Shown piece by piece: positions 38,401 to 48,620 of a stretch of 64,000 nucleotides of DNA. The stretch's first letter is position 1, and the number at the start of each line of letters is the position of its first letter. Both the position numbers and the translations under genes were made by a program. The stretch is from Saccharomycopsis crataegensis (taxonomy: Eukaryota > Ascomycota > Saccharomycetes > Ascoideales > Saccharomycopsidaceae), in the NCBI RefSeq assembly GCF_037102585.1, contig NW_027043837.1, positions 1-64,000 on the forward strand. The letters run 5' to 3'. The notes under the pieces are model-generated. The model was not told the origin of the DNA, did not search any database, and saw only the letters and a list, made by a program, of their open reading frames with translations.

Positions 38401-39776
38401 GGCTGTTGTGGTTTAGCACCCTTGCCGCTCTTTGGTCTTCTGGTAACCCCTTTACTTGTCAAGCAGCTTTCACATAACTGCACAGAATCTTCACTGTAAA
38501 GTTTACCTTTCACCAAATGAAACATCAGATTGAACTTGTTCATAATATTCATACTGGGATGGCCTAATCTCTGGTGCCACAACCCGCTCTTATCAACACT
38601 GTTAAATGCCACACCATCGACACTGGTGTGCAAAGCATAAAGATCACTCATAACTGGATCTTTAACAGCAACCACTTTCTTTTCAGGGTACATTTTCACC
38701 TTGTTTCCTTCAAATAATAATCTTGCACCATTCAGAGTAGCCTTGGAAACAGAAATCAAATTGGCCTTTGACCCTGGAACATAATAAGCATCCTTGATTT
38801 CGATACTGGTGTTATCACGTAACTTAAACACCGCAGACCCGATACCTTGAACCTCGAGAGAACTACCATCAATACCTGAGATCTCACCAGAAAAAGGACC
38901 AATGGTTTTAAACATCTTTCTGTCATTCAAAATATGTTGCGAGGCACCAGAGTCAAAGTACACTCTGGAGGCCCTACCATGCATTCCCATAAATGCATAC
39001 CAAGATGGTGATGGATTCTTCAGATCACCACCCATTCTCTCCTTTCTAGGAGCCTTGCAATCCTTCTTGAAATGACCGGGTTTTCCACAATTGAAGCACT
39101 TGTACTGTTTCTTAAAAGCAAACACAGGTTCCAAACCCTCAACACTGGTGGAACCAACCGATTTATCTCCAATGATTTCTCTTGTCAAATCTTGGACAAG
39201 CCCAATATCAACATTTCCAATAGTCCTGCCATTTCTAGACTCATACGCAGTCATGACTTCCCTGGAAAGATTTGCATTAAACCCGGCTTTCTGACCCAAG
39301 CTCAAAAACAACGCACACAACACAGTGTTTCCGTCTAATTTGCCAACAGTATTCTTGAAGTGATTGAAGGCATCAATGAAATTCTCAACGTTTCCGTTGC
39401 TAGATTTCAACCACTTAGCGTCAATTAAATCTGAGATAATACCAACAGCAACAGTCAATGTACCATAAGCATCCTTGAGAAACATAAACAAGTTTCTACC
39501 AGTACCATCAAATTCGGAAGCCTTAGTCAAAGCAGCGCCTGAGATGCTGTTGAAAATGGCTGTTGAAATAATCTCATCCATAGTAGCAATCAATTGGGCA
39601 ACTTCATTAGCAGTTTCCAGCCCGTCGGTTCCGGTTTCCCCATTGATCAAGTAAGCATGTAAACCAAGACCTTTCATCTTCATCTTAACACTGATCAAAG
39701 TAAACCAATCATAAAAGTTCCCGGAACCCTTCAACTTCTCATCAGCAGCGAACGAAGTGAGAGCATTTGAACTCAT
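35457..39776 (-). CDS. copia-A Gag-Pol polyprotein
   Basis: About 1439 aa from the ATG at 39776, which overlaps the primer-binding site; the frame also stays open upstream into the LTR (to 39824). Gag occupies about residues 1-230, a zinc knuckle CFNCGKPGHFKKDC follows, then protease (VYFDSGASQHIL), integrase (HQRLGHPS...CESC; IVDGYSKFVEV; IRTDNGGEFV; PHHSYQNGVAER), reverse transcriptase (MDVKTAFLNG; ALYVDDLLI) and RNase H (GYCDADWAGD). Integrase before RT identifies Ty1/copia (Pseudoviridae). Gag and Pol share one frame, as in copia and Ty5. The frame is open throughout. Confidence 0.93.
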   Translation of the reverse strand: MSSNALTSFAADEKLKGSGNFYDWFTLISVKMKMKGLGLHAYLINGETGTDGLETANEVAQLIATMDEIISTAIFNSISGAALTKASEFDGTGRNLFMFLKDAYGTLTVAVGIISDLIDAKWLKSSNGNVENFIDAFNHFKNTVGKLDGNTVLCALFLSLGQKAGFNANLSREVMTAYESRNGRTIGNVDIGLVQDLTREIIGDKSVGSTSVEGLEPVFAFKKQYKCFNCGKPGHFKKDCKAPRKERMGGDLKNPSPSWYAFMGMHGRASRVYFDSGASQHILNDRKMFKTIGPFSGEISGIDGSSLEVQGIGSAVFKLRDNTSIEIKDAYYVPGSKANLISVSKATLNGARLLFEGNKVKMYPEKKVVAVKDPVMSDLYALHTSVDGVAFNSVDKSGLWHQRLGHPSMNIMNKFNLMFHLVKGKLYSEDSVQLCESCLTSKGVTRRPKSGKGAKPQQPLQLLHMDVCGPINYGSIDSSKYFLTIVDGYSKFVEVKCLKNKSECADRIIEFITYTETMFKSRGKEFTVGTIRTDNGGEFVTGKLHDFMRSKGIAHELTVPHHSYQNGVAERMHRTIQDKTRSLIIGASMPVQFWSEGVRTAVYLINRTPSRVINFHTPYGRWYGYKPGLDHLRCFGSLAYVVIPNSLRNGKFDATAKVGVMLGYDRDHCAYRIFDPAANKIIVATQVRFDESRYYYQDVKRVTDVDREIAKVSSSGGMGFAGGVAPGPVISDPDLEDVASEISVDDERMVSDLDDSERESTVSSSKDVEMRIIDDDEDATGELIPSRMVSEEFKLVTATKRKRSSGSRPKKSTGLIKRNPFGILAEVEQESDTFSSDSEREIAIEKPQRKKYRNDSSSKELTSFVPNGSSNDNLVVSEIEPHVEQPSDCDEESELNDDAEGKLLEYKPVNYVASCFMAGEAAALAGGSDVPGNYKEAMKSNESAEWKRACDEEIAAHKENSTYELVELPKGRKPITCRWVFAKKDNGVFKGRLVARGFTQVKGIDYNETFSPVVRYESIRLMLSIAAKNGMAVHQMDVKTAFLNGFLQEELYMTQPEGYVVKGRETSVLRLKKSLYGLKQAPLVWNERIHSVLSSLGFVRNGAEYCLYSRKSEKSFVMVALYVDDLLITGTSDFAIRKVKSELMNVFKMKDLGIVRKFLGINISQDNGGINMSLKDYIGSMLKEFGTENCNHDKTPTIAGQELTLVDNSAEDCDATAYRSLVGKLLFAANTVRSDISYIVGVLSRYLKEPKEVHYKAAKRVLRYLKGTKDLGIRYEAGNNDNGELLGYCDADWAGDKSDRKSTTGFVFKYANGAITWRSKKQATVALSTAEAEYMSLSEGVKEALWLMQVFKEFGINTGPVRMFDDNQGCIEMAKHPAFHHRTKHIDIRTHFIRDHIGSGSINLEYLSTGVMIADMFTKGLAAPQFLELRRLCGMETLN

Positions 39777-39780
39777 AACC
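39772..39780 (-). promoter_or_regulatory. copia-A primer-binding site (half-tRNA type)
   Basis: GGTTATGAG directly inside the 5' LTR is complementary to the anticodon loop of initiator tRNA-Met (CUCAUAACC). Copia and Ty5 are known to prime from such an internal half-tRNA. Confidence 0.8.
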
Positions 39781-40156
39781 TGTTGTAGTTTTGTAACTCT
39801 AGTTACAAAAGACATTGATAACAATAATATTCAATAATATTTATTCCCTTGTTATACTTGTTTTACTTGTTAACTATCTAAATTATATAAAGGACAAACT
39901 CAGACTATGGGGGCATGGCCCATATTTATATTAATCTCAATGGGTTCTAGAAGGTTCCATAAGCTCTAGAATGTTCCATGGAATTCTAGAAGGTTCCATA
40001 AGCTCTAGAATGTTCCATGGAATTCTAGAAGGTTCCATAAGTTCTAGAAGGTTCCATAAGTTCTAGAAGGTTCCATGAGTTCTAGAAGGTTCCATAAGTT
40101 CTAGAAGGTTCCATGAACAATGACTAACCACATAACTTTGGATTACCAACTCAACA
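39781..40156 (-). repeat. copia-A 5' LTR
   Basis: 376 bp with nine heat-shock units, otherwise nearly identical to the 3' LTR. Confidence 0.93.
39944..40112 (-). promoter_or_regulatory. heat-shock element array (9 units) in active-end LTR
   Basis: Nine tandem units, mostly GAACCTTCTAGAA. In LTR orientation the array lies upstream of ATATAAATAT, so it occupies the U3 promoter position. Predicted to bind Hsf1. Confidence 0.82.
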
Positions 40157-40222
40157 AGTAGTTTATGAGATATATAGTTATATAATTAATTAATATATTG
40201 AATTTTGTCTTTAAAAAAAAAA

Positions 40223-40377
40223 TAGGATTGATTTAGTATTACTCTCTTAAGAACCAGAGATCATATATATTGAAAACTTTTCATAATCGACGACTATAAT
40301 TATATACTAATGGTTATGAGCTTATGGTTATGAGCTTATGGTTATGAGCTTATGGTTATGAGCTTATGGTTATGAGC
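40223..40377 (-). repeat. G2 LTR fragment with 14-bp tandem repeats
   Basis: Matches the gypsy-2 LTR in reverse from TAGGATTGATTTAG inwards. It ends in five ATGGTTATGAGCTT units where the gypsy-2 copy has about two. Its outer end is absent here; a matching outer end lies at 2791-2840. Confidence 0.8.
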
Positions 40378-40593
40378 TTTTTTTTTTTTTCCTTCAAAGT
40401 TCGATTTATTAATAAATATATAATTATATATATCTATGTAAAATCTTATAAGCTAATGCTCATTATATATGTTAGGGAAAACCATATCATATGGTGAAAA
40501 ACCCTTTAGTGATAATTATTAGTATTTAAATAAAATGTTTTTTTGTTATTGTTTTTGTTAATTTTTTTTTTCTTTTTTGTTTTGATCGACTAT

Positions 40594-41095
40594 TCAGCTC
40601 CCAGTAGTAATGATATAAATCAAGTTGTTAATTGATGTGTTCCAATCAATTTGGTTATGATATCTTAGGCGTGAGAGTTTGCGTTGATAGCATAGATAGC
40701 GGTCGATCTTTTTGATTGTTGATTCTGAATGATTGGGAGCGATTAAGTTATTCCATGCTAATGGAATTGGGATTTTCAATCTTGACCATAACTCGGTTGA
40801 TAATGGGCATTGAATTAGGAAATGGGTCATTTTGATCTTGACTTGGAGTTCTGGTGATTCATGTTGTTGGTCTTGAGAGACGGTTTCGAGCCCGCAATAG
40901 TGACATTTTCTATGTTGGTAAAAAAATTGTTCAGCACCTAAGTGGAATATGTGTATGTTTTCAAAGTAACCAGGGCTATTATGTTGGTATTTGTGGAGTC
41001 TCTTCCAGAAAGAGTTTTGTTTCGTTTGGGTGACTTCTTGGATATTGGTTAAAGTGGTGGATAATTTATGTTTATCAATTCTGGCTCTTTTTTTC
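40594..41095 (-). pseudogene. LINE-B ORF2, C-terminal part beyond copia-B
   Basis: Continues the frame from 46259 (KKRARIDKHKLST onward) to the stop at 40594, with the CHYC...HFLIQC cluster. Separated from the rest by copia-B, so not expressible as one protein. Confidence 0.88.
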
Positions 41096-41283
41096 TGTTG
41101 AAGTTTTGTAACCCTAGTTACAGTAGTCATTACCAATAACAAATACTATCAAACTATCCTTGTTATTATTCTTATTCTTCTTAACTAACTAACTATTTAA
41201 ATAACAAAATATAAACTCAAACTATGGGGAGAGGCCCCATATTTATAATAAGACCAATATATATGATTTGTAATCATACATCC

Positions 41284-41302
41284 ATCTAGAACATTCTAGA
41301 TG
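41284..41302 (-). promoter_or_regulatory. heat-shock element in copia-B LTR
   Basis: ATCTAGAACATTCTAGAT contains GAA-CA-TTC-TA-GA, close to a three-unit heat-shock element, upstream of TATAAATA in LTR orientation. It repeats at 46044-46063 and in every solo copia-B LTR. Confidence 0.6.
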
Positions 41303-41387
41303 ATTAATCATATGCACAATGACTAATTATTAGGCTGAGTCATAATCACATGCAGATTATATATTGCTCAGCCATGGTAAATAAACC

Positions 41388-41460
41388 GTCTTATCCGAGA
41401 CTCGAACCCGGGATCTATTCAACACATTGATACCCGTGTTAACCGTTGAGCCATCTGTAC
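41388..41460 (-). other. tRNA-like segment with A and B boxes inside the copia-B LTR
   Basis: 73 nt in LTR orientation: GATGGCTCAACGGTTAAC resembles a tRNA D arm/A box, and GGGTTCGAGTCTCGG a T arm/B box, 40 or so bp apart. The acceptor ends do not pair and the anticodon arm is a 4-bp stem with a 4-nt loop, so it is not a functional tRNA gene. It occupies the first third of the LTR in all copia-B copies, for example 31590-31662. Confidence 0.7.
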
Positions 41461-41504
41461 AAAACCCAATATATGACTTTGGATTGTCAACTCAACACCC
41501 TCTC

Positions 41505-44500
41505 TCAATTCAAAGTCACCATACCACAAAGCTTTCTTAGCTCTATGAATTGAGGAGCAGCAAGACCTTTAGTGAACATGTCAGCAACCATGATTCCAGT
41601 ATTAAGGTATTGCAAATCAATTGTCCCAGATCCAATGTGATCCCTGATGAAATGAGTCCTGATATCAATATGTTTGGTACGGTGATGGAAAGCTGGATGT
41701 TTGGCCATTTCAATACACCCCTGGTTATCATCATAAATCTTCACTGCACCAGTGTTGAGGCCAAACTCCTCAAAGACCTGTTTCAACCACAATGCCTCTT
41801 TCACACCTTCGCTGAGAGACATATATTCTGCTTCAGCTGTAGAAAGAGCAACCGTTGCTTGTTTCTTGGACCTCCATGTTATTGCACCATTGGCATACTT
41901 GAACACAAACCCAGTAGTAGACTTTCTGTCTGACTTATCTCCAGCCCAGTCAGCATCACAATATCCAACTAGTTCACCATATCCTTTATCTCCAGCCTCA
42001 TATCTTATACCTAATTCTTTTGTACCTTTCAAATATCTCAACACTCTTTTAGCTGCCTTGTAATGGACCTCCTTTGGCTCCTTGAGATATCTTGATAAAA
42101 CACCGACGATATAACTAATATCGCTCCTAACAGTATTGGCAGCAAACAACAATTTTCCAACTAAAGATCTATAGGCTGTAGCATCACATGGTTCAGCATT
42201 GGCATCCACCAACGTAAGTTCTTGGCCAGAAATTGTAGGCGTCTTATCGTGGTTGCAATTCTCCATTCCAAATTCCTTCAACATGGAACCAATGTAGTCC
42301 TTCAAACTCATGTTGATACCATCGCCATCTTGAGAAATATTCATGCCTAAAAATTTCTTGACAACTCCCAAGTCTTTCATCTTGAAAACATTCATCAATT
42401 CAGATTTGACTTTTCCAATAGCAAAATCTGAGGTACCAGCTATCAATAAGTCGTCAACATAGAGAGCAACCATCACAAATGATTTTTCCGATTTCCTTGA
42501 GTACAAACAATACTCAGCACCGTTTCTAACAAAACCAAGAGACGACAATACACTGTGGATTCTCTCATTCCACACCAAGGGAGCTTGCTTCAATCCATAT
42601 AAGCTTTTCTTCAATCTCAAAACCATTGTTTCTTTTCCCTTAACCACATACCCTTCCGGCTGTGTCATGTATAATTCTTCTTGAAGAAACCCATTGAGAA
42701 AAGCAGTCTTAACATCCATCTGATGAACTGCCATTCCATTCTTGGCAGCGATACTCAACATCAACCTGATAGATTCATAACGCACCACAGGTGAGAATGT
42801 CTCATTGTAGTCAATACCCTTCACCTGTGTGAATCCTCGAGCAACAAGTCTTCCCTTGAAGACTCCGTTATCTTTCTTTGCAAAGACCCAACGACATGTA
42901 ATTGGCTTTCTTCCTTTCGGCAACTTGACCAATTCATAAGTGGAATTCTCCTTGTGAGCAGCTATTTCTTCGTCACAAGCGCGCTTCCATTCCACTCTTT
43001 CATCGCTCTTCATAGCTTCCTTGTAGTTTCCAGGAACATCAGTTCCTCCAGATATAGCGTCAGCTTCACCAGCCATGAAGCATGTAGCAACGTAATTCAC
43101 AGGTTTGTATTCTAACAACTTGCTTTTGGTATCATCATTCAGTTCTGATTCCTCATCACAATCACTAGGCTCTTCAATGTGAGGCTCAATTTCCGAAACC
43201 ACCAAATCATCATTACTACCATTTGGAACAAACGAGGCCAACTCTTCTGATTTCCTTGAGTTTCTGAATTTCTTTCTTTGTGGTTTCTCAGTAACACTTT
43301 CCCTCTCTGAATCTGAGCTGAATGTGTCAGGCTGTTCTTCTATTTCAGCCAAAATACCAAATGGGTTTCTCTTAATTATACCCCTGCTTTCCTTGACTCT
43401 AGAACCTGATGATCTTTTTCTTTTCGTAGCAGTAACCAACTGAAAAGCATCATCATAAACTTTTGAGGGAATCAATTCTCCGTCCCCATACTCCTTGGTT
43501 TCCACAATGGACATTTCAATGTCTTTATCAGGTGCATCACTTTCAGATACCATGCTTGCATCATCAACTGAGATTTGGGACGTAGTTTCATCATCATGGT
43601 ATGCAGAGCCATTTCTACTACCAACATCAATATCAACCAAATCATCATTCATAATAATTGGAGCAGCAGATATTTCACCAATGATACCTCCCCCTCCTCC
43701 GCCAGAAATTCCAATCCTTTCTTCTGGTGCAACAGTGGAGGACTTCTTTCCATCTTGAAAATAATATCTTGACTCATCGAAGTTCACTTGGGCAGCCGTA
43801 ACAACTCTATTTGCTTCGGGATCAAACATCCTATAAGCACACCGATTTCTATCATACCCAAGCATAACACACATTTTTCAAGTAGCACCAAGTTTCCCAT
43901 ATCTCAATTTATGGGGAACAACAACATATCCAATACAACCAAAACAACGAAGATGATCAAGTCCTGGATTATAACCAAACCAACGACGATACGGAGTCTG
44001 AAAACCAATCACTCGGGATGGTGTTCTGTTGGTCAAATAAGCAGCAGTACGAACTGCCTCTGGCCAAAATTGCGCAGGCATGGATGCCCCAATCATCAAA
44101 GATCTTGTTTTATCTTGAATGGTCCGATTCATTCTTTCAGCAACACCATTCTGATAACTATGGTGTGGCACCGTCAACTCATGAGCAATTCCTTTTCGTC
44201 GCAAGAACGCGTGCAATTGGCCTGTAATGAATTCTCCACCATTATCAGTTCTTATGGTTCCAACTCTAAAGTCTTTTCCTTGTGACTTGAACATTGTCTC
44301 AGAGTAGTTTATGAAGTCAATAATCTGAGCCGTGCACTCGGACTTTTGAGTTAAGCATCGAGTTTCCACATACTTGGCATATCCATCTACTATCGTAAGA
44401 AAGTAGGCACTCGAATCAATCGAGCCATAGCTAAAAGGACCACAAAAATCCATATGCAACAATTCCAATGGTCTCTTAGGTTTAGAACCATGACCCAACT

Positions 44501-45852
44501 TTGGTTTTTGGACTGTTCCTTTAGCAGCAAGGCAACAGTCGCATCGAATAACAGCATTGTCACCCAAGATTTTCCCTTTAACAAGCTTAAACATTTTGTT
44601 AGCTTTCTGTAAAATATTAGCACTTGGGTGTCCGAGTCTTTGGTGCCAGAGACCACCCTTATCAATACTGTTAAAAGCAACACCATTAGCATCAGTAGAT
44701 AATCTGTAAAGCCCATTCATCAGAGGATCCTTGGTACCAATAACCTTCATTTCCGGATACATTTTCACTTTGTTTCCTTCAAACAATAATTTCGCACCAT
44801 TCAGAGTAGCCTTGGAAACTGAAATCAAGTTGGCTTTTGAGTCTGGAACATAATAAGCATCTTTGATTTCAATATTGGTATTATCACGTAATTTGAACTC
44901 CGCAGACCCAATACCTGCAACAGCAACACCACCGCCATCAATCCCGGAGATCTCTCCTCCAAACGGTCTGATCGTCTTGAACAAGCTCTTATTGTTTAAG
45001 ATATGTTGCGAGGCACCTGAATCAAAATACACCCTGGAGTTGTTACCATGCATTCCCATAAATGCATACCACGATGGTGACGGATTCCTACCATCGCCAA
45101 TTAATTTCTCTCTCTTAGGAGCCTTGCAATCTCTTCTGAAATGTCCAGGCTTTCCACAATTGAAACATCTATATTGTTTCTTAACTGCAAACACCGGCTC
45201 AGTGTTATCAACATTAGCAGACCCAATAGATTTATCTCCAATAATCTCTCTTGTTAAATCTTGAACAAGACCGAGATCAACATTACCAACTGTTCTGCCG
45301 TTTCTAGATTCATACGCAGTCATGACTTCTCTAGAAAGGCTGTTACCAAATCCAGCCTTTTGACCTAAGCCCAAAAATAACGCACAAAGGACCGTGGTTC
45401 CGTCCATCTTACCAACCGTGTTTTTAAAATGATTAAAAGCATCAATAAAGTGTTCCACTTTTCCTTCTTTAGTTTTCAACCATTTGTTGTCCATTAAATC
45501 ACAAATAATTCCCACAGCATTGGTAACAGTCAAAGTACCATAGGCCTCCTTGAGAAACATAAACAAGTTTCTGCCAGTACCATCGAATTCCGAGGCCTTA
45601 GTTAACGCAGCGCCTGTGATACTATTGAAAACAACTGTAGAAATAATTTCATCCATAGCAGCAACCAATTGCGCAACTTCGTTGAGGTCTTCCAGACCAT
45701 CAGTTCCAGTTTCCCCATTGATCAAATAAGCATATAACCCAATACCTTTCATCTTCATCTTGACACTGATCAATGTAAACCAATCATAGAAGTTTGATGA
45801 ACCTTTCAACTTTTCATCAGCAGCAAACGCAGTGGAAGCGCATTGGGCTCAT
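41505..45852 (-). pseudogene. copia-B gag-pol region
   Basis: Homologous to the copia-A polyprotein throughout. Parts seen: Gag, zinc knuckle CFNCGKPGHFRRDC, protease (VYFDSGASQHIL), integrase (HQRLGHPS; IRTDNGGEF), reverse transcriptase (MDVKTAFLNG, ALYVDDLLI) and RNase H (GYCDADWAGD). Two long open segments (43878-45809 and 41505-43874) cover most of it. Broken, about two breaks; the young LTRs suggest that the damage is recent or was inherited from its source copy. Not to be read as one protein. Confidence 0.88.
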
Positions 45853-45856
45853 AACC

Positions 45857-46258
45857 TGTTGAAGTTTTGTAACCCTAGTTACAGTAGTCATTACCAATAA
45901 CAAATACTATCAAACTATCCTTGTTATTATTCTTATTCTTCTTAACTAACTAACTATTTAAATAACAAAATATAAACTCAAACTATGGGGAGAGGCCCCA
46001 TATTTATAATAAGACCAATATATATGATTTGTAATCATACATCCATCTAGAACATTCTAGATGATTAATCATATGCACAATGACTAATTATTAGGCTGAG
46101 TCATAATCACATGCAGATTATATATTGCTCAGCCATGGTAAATAAACCGTCTTATCCGAGACTCGAACCCGGGATCTATTCAACACATTGATACCCGTGT
46201 TAACCGTTGAGCCATCTGTACAAAACCCAATATATGACTTTGGATTGTCAACTCAACA
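45857..46258 (-). repeat. copia-B 5' LTR
   Basis: 402 bp, no difference seen from the 3' LTR. The tRNA-like segment, heat-shock element (46044-46063) and TATAAATA box are all present. Confidence 0.94.
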
Positions 46259-48620
46259 TTTTCTTGCTTCCCTGTTTGTGTTCAAACTCCATGACCAGTT
46301 TTGGGATCTCCATTTGATAGATAGTTGGTATACCGTCTTGAATGGACTTGGCAAGGTCTGAGTGTTTGATATTCATTGGGTTCAATGTTTGTTGTTGAGA
46401 TATTGGTTTGGACAATAATTTATACCAAGCCACAAAAGCACATTTTTCCGCTGTGGTGAACATTGGAAGATATATAACCTGGTTGAGTATGGACCTGCTG
46501 TCTCTCTTATTCTTGATATTGATCTGGTCACCCAATATTAACCGCCACCAGTATTGGGTTTTTATATATCCTTGTATCGACTGCTCTTCCTCGGATAGAT
46601 TTTGTTTGATGATCATGTTTATTGCTAGTTGGAGCTTGAATCGGAGTAACTGGCAATATGGGTTTAAAGATTTGAGAAAGAGTTGTTGAAAGATTTTTGC
46701 CTTGCGGTAGCTCAATTGGCTTTTGATATCCACCATGCCATATCCTCCTTTCAATGGGCTTGTTTTTAAAGTGTCCATGGAGATTTTCAGTTTTTTGTTC
46801 ACCTGGTTTTTGATGGATTGTTCTAGCAAATCTATTTGGTCTGGAAGCATAGGTGCATGAATCTCGTGGTAATATAGCTTAGACAAGATATATGTGTTAT
46901 ATCCGACTATTTGACTTGATATTGGTAGTGAATTCATGTTGGTCATGTAATATTTGGTGCTGATGTCTTTTTGGAGAGTATTAGGCCAGGTTTGACACGA
47001 GTTCCCAATTTTAACGCCTAGATATTGGATTTCATAATTATTGTCAGCAATATCTATTTGGAAGTCGGACTGGAATGGTATTTGATCGCATGGAACAATT
47101 AATCTGGATTTGCTTTTGTTTAATTTAGAACCACTGACTTGTTCGAACGCCTGAATTATCTTCATAGTGTTTTTGAAGTCATTATGATCTCTCAAGAATA
47201 AGGTAACATCATCTGCATAGGCAAGGTATTTGACTCTGGGGATGATGTTTGGTTGGATCTTATGGTTGTAACTGAATCCTTTATTTAATCTTTGGATGGC
47301 TCTTAGAAAAGGTTCAAGGGCTAACGCGAAAATTGTTGGTGAAAGTGGGTTGCCCTGAAGGGTTCCGTTTCTTAATGGGAAAGAAGGGCCTGTAATGTTA
47401 TTTAGGCAGATGGTTCCGAGGGCTTTGGTAAGGATAGCGTGAATTGTTTCCGTCATTTTTCCAAAATTGAGTTTTCGAAGTAATATTTTAAGGTATAGAT
47501 GGGAAATCTGGTCAAAAGCCTTTTCGAAGTCAGCAAGCATGATTCGGTGGTTAGTAGAATGATTGACATGTGGCTTGTCTTGTGGGGATATTAAACTGGA
47601 AAGCAAGTCACCGAAAATTGTTATATTAGAGAAGGAGGATCTTTCAGGTATGAAACCAACTTGATTTGGACCGATAATTTTTTGCAAGAACGGGAGCAAA
47701 CGGGCGTTGATGATGCTGGAAAAGAGTTTCAAATTTGTGTTGATTAATGCTATGGGCCTGTAATTCTCCACTTTTTGAACATCTTTGTTTGGTTTTGGTA
47801 TGAGAGTGAATTTTATGGTTCGATAGTTGAATGGAATTTCCCCTGAAGAAAGAATTTGGTTAAATTCTTTTAGAAGTATGTGTTTTATCTGAGGAAAGAG
47901 AGACTTATAAACGCCGTATGGTATACCATCTACCCCGGGGGCGGATTGAGTATTGGATTCAGTAACGGCATATTCCAATTCTGTCATGGTGATTGGTTTG
48001 TTCAAGTTGTTGGATTCAGTGTTGGTTAGTGGTAACTGATCTCCCAAGGAGGCGTTGATGAACCTTTCTATATTTTCCGAGCTCTTTGAACCACGAGATC
48101 CATCGTAGAGTTTTTGATAGTAATTGGTTACTTCTAGAAGCATGTCTTGCTGTGATGTCAATAAAGCGCCATCTGAAGCTTTGAGGGCTTTGATTGGGCG
48201 CGGTCTGGAGTGTTGGTGGAACCTAGTTCTTATGTGGTCATAATAATTTGGTTCATCAGTATTTTCTGTTATTTTCTTGTGTACCATCGTCAAAAAATTC
48301 AGCTTCAAGCGAATCTCGGAAATGAGGTCTGAAGTAGAGTTCACAGTGGGTGGAAACTTGATCTTCAGAAGCCATTGAATAATATGATTTTTAATGATAT
48401 TATGTTGGGGGATGTAAGTCATTGCATGAGGTTGAGTGTTGATTTCAAGAATAATAGAATCGTGAGTTGAAGAAGACTTTAGATAGTTTTGTTGGGACAT
48501 TTGAATATGAAATCTGTTTTTGTCGGAGATCATGGACTGACTGATATAAAAACGATCTATTCTGCGACTACTTTCTTCCGTGGTGGATTGGTTAGTCCAA
48601 TTCTTTTTAATCTGGTGCAA
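46259..48620 (-). pseudogene. LINE-B ORF2, endonuclease end to RT, before copia-B
   Basis: Open from 48620 to the copia-B insertion. Carries the STHDS endonuclease end, NYRPIAL, DFEKAFDQI, LQGNPLSP and YADD. Truncated upstream by 5' loss of the element and downstream by copia-B. Confidence 0.9.

Larger units (their letters stand above)
35127..40156 (-). mobile_element. copia-A, Ty1/copia LTR retrotransposon, looks whole
   Basis: About 5.03 kb: LTRs at 35127-35449 and 39781-40156, an initiator-tRNA-type primer-binding site, a single long gag-pol frame, and a polypurine tract (GAGAGAGGG) before the 3' LTR. AGTAG is duplicated at both ends inside the LINE-A 3' UTR. The LTRs are nearly identical except for repeat-number differences, so insertion was recent. 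It looks whole. Confidence 0.93.
30122..40222 (+). mobile_element. LINE-A copy A8, interrupted by copia LTRs and copia-A
   Basis: A LINE-A 5'-truncated near codon 620 of ORF1, then all of ORF2, the 3' UTR and an A-tail ending at 40222. It is split by a copia-B solo LTR in each orientation (31558-31959, 32394-32795) and by a whole copia-A in its 3' UTR (35127-40156), each with a 5-bp duplication of LINE sequence (ACAAA, CACAC, AGTAG). The A-tail is followed by TAGGATTGATTTAG of a G2 LTR, although its 5' end lies in a G1 LTR. Confidence 0.92.
41096..41497 (-). repeat. copia-B 3' LTR
   Basis: 402 bp, TGTTGAAGTTTTG to GTCAACTCAACA. It includes the tRNA-like segment (41388-41460) and one heat-shock element. 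Confidence 0.94.
41096..46258 (-). mobile_element. copia-B, Ty1/copia LTR retrotransposon, near whole
   Basis: 5163 bp with two 402-bp LTRs that look identical, half-tRNA primer-binding site (GGTTATGAGCCCA), gag-pol domains in copia order and the same GAGAGAGGG polypurine tract as copia-A. The TTTTC duplication and identical LTRs mean a very recent insertion. The coding region has about two breaks. Confidence 0.92.

Noticed and set aside
2841-40222. one 37-kb nest inside a single G2 LTR
   Set aside because: Three host tRNA genes and other unique sequence lie between the LTR halves, so recombination is more likely than nesting.
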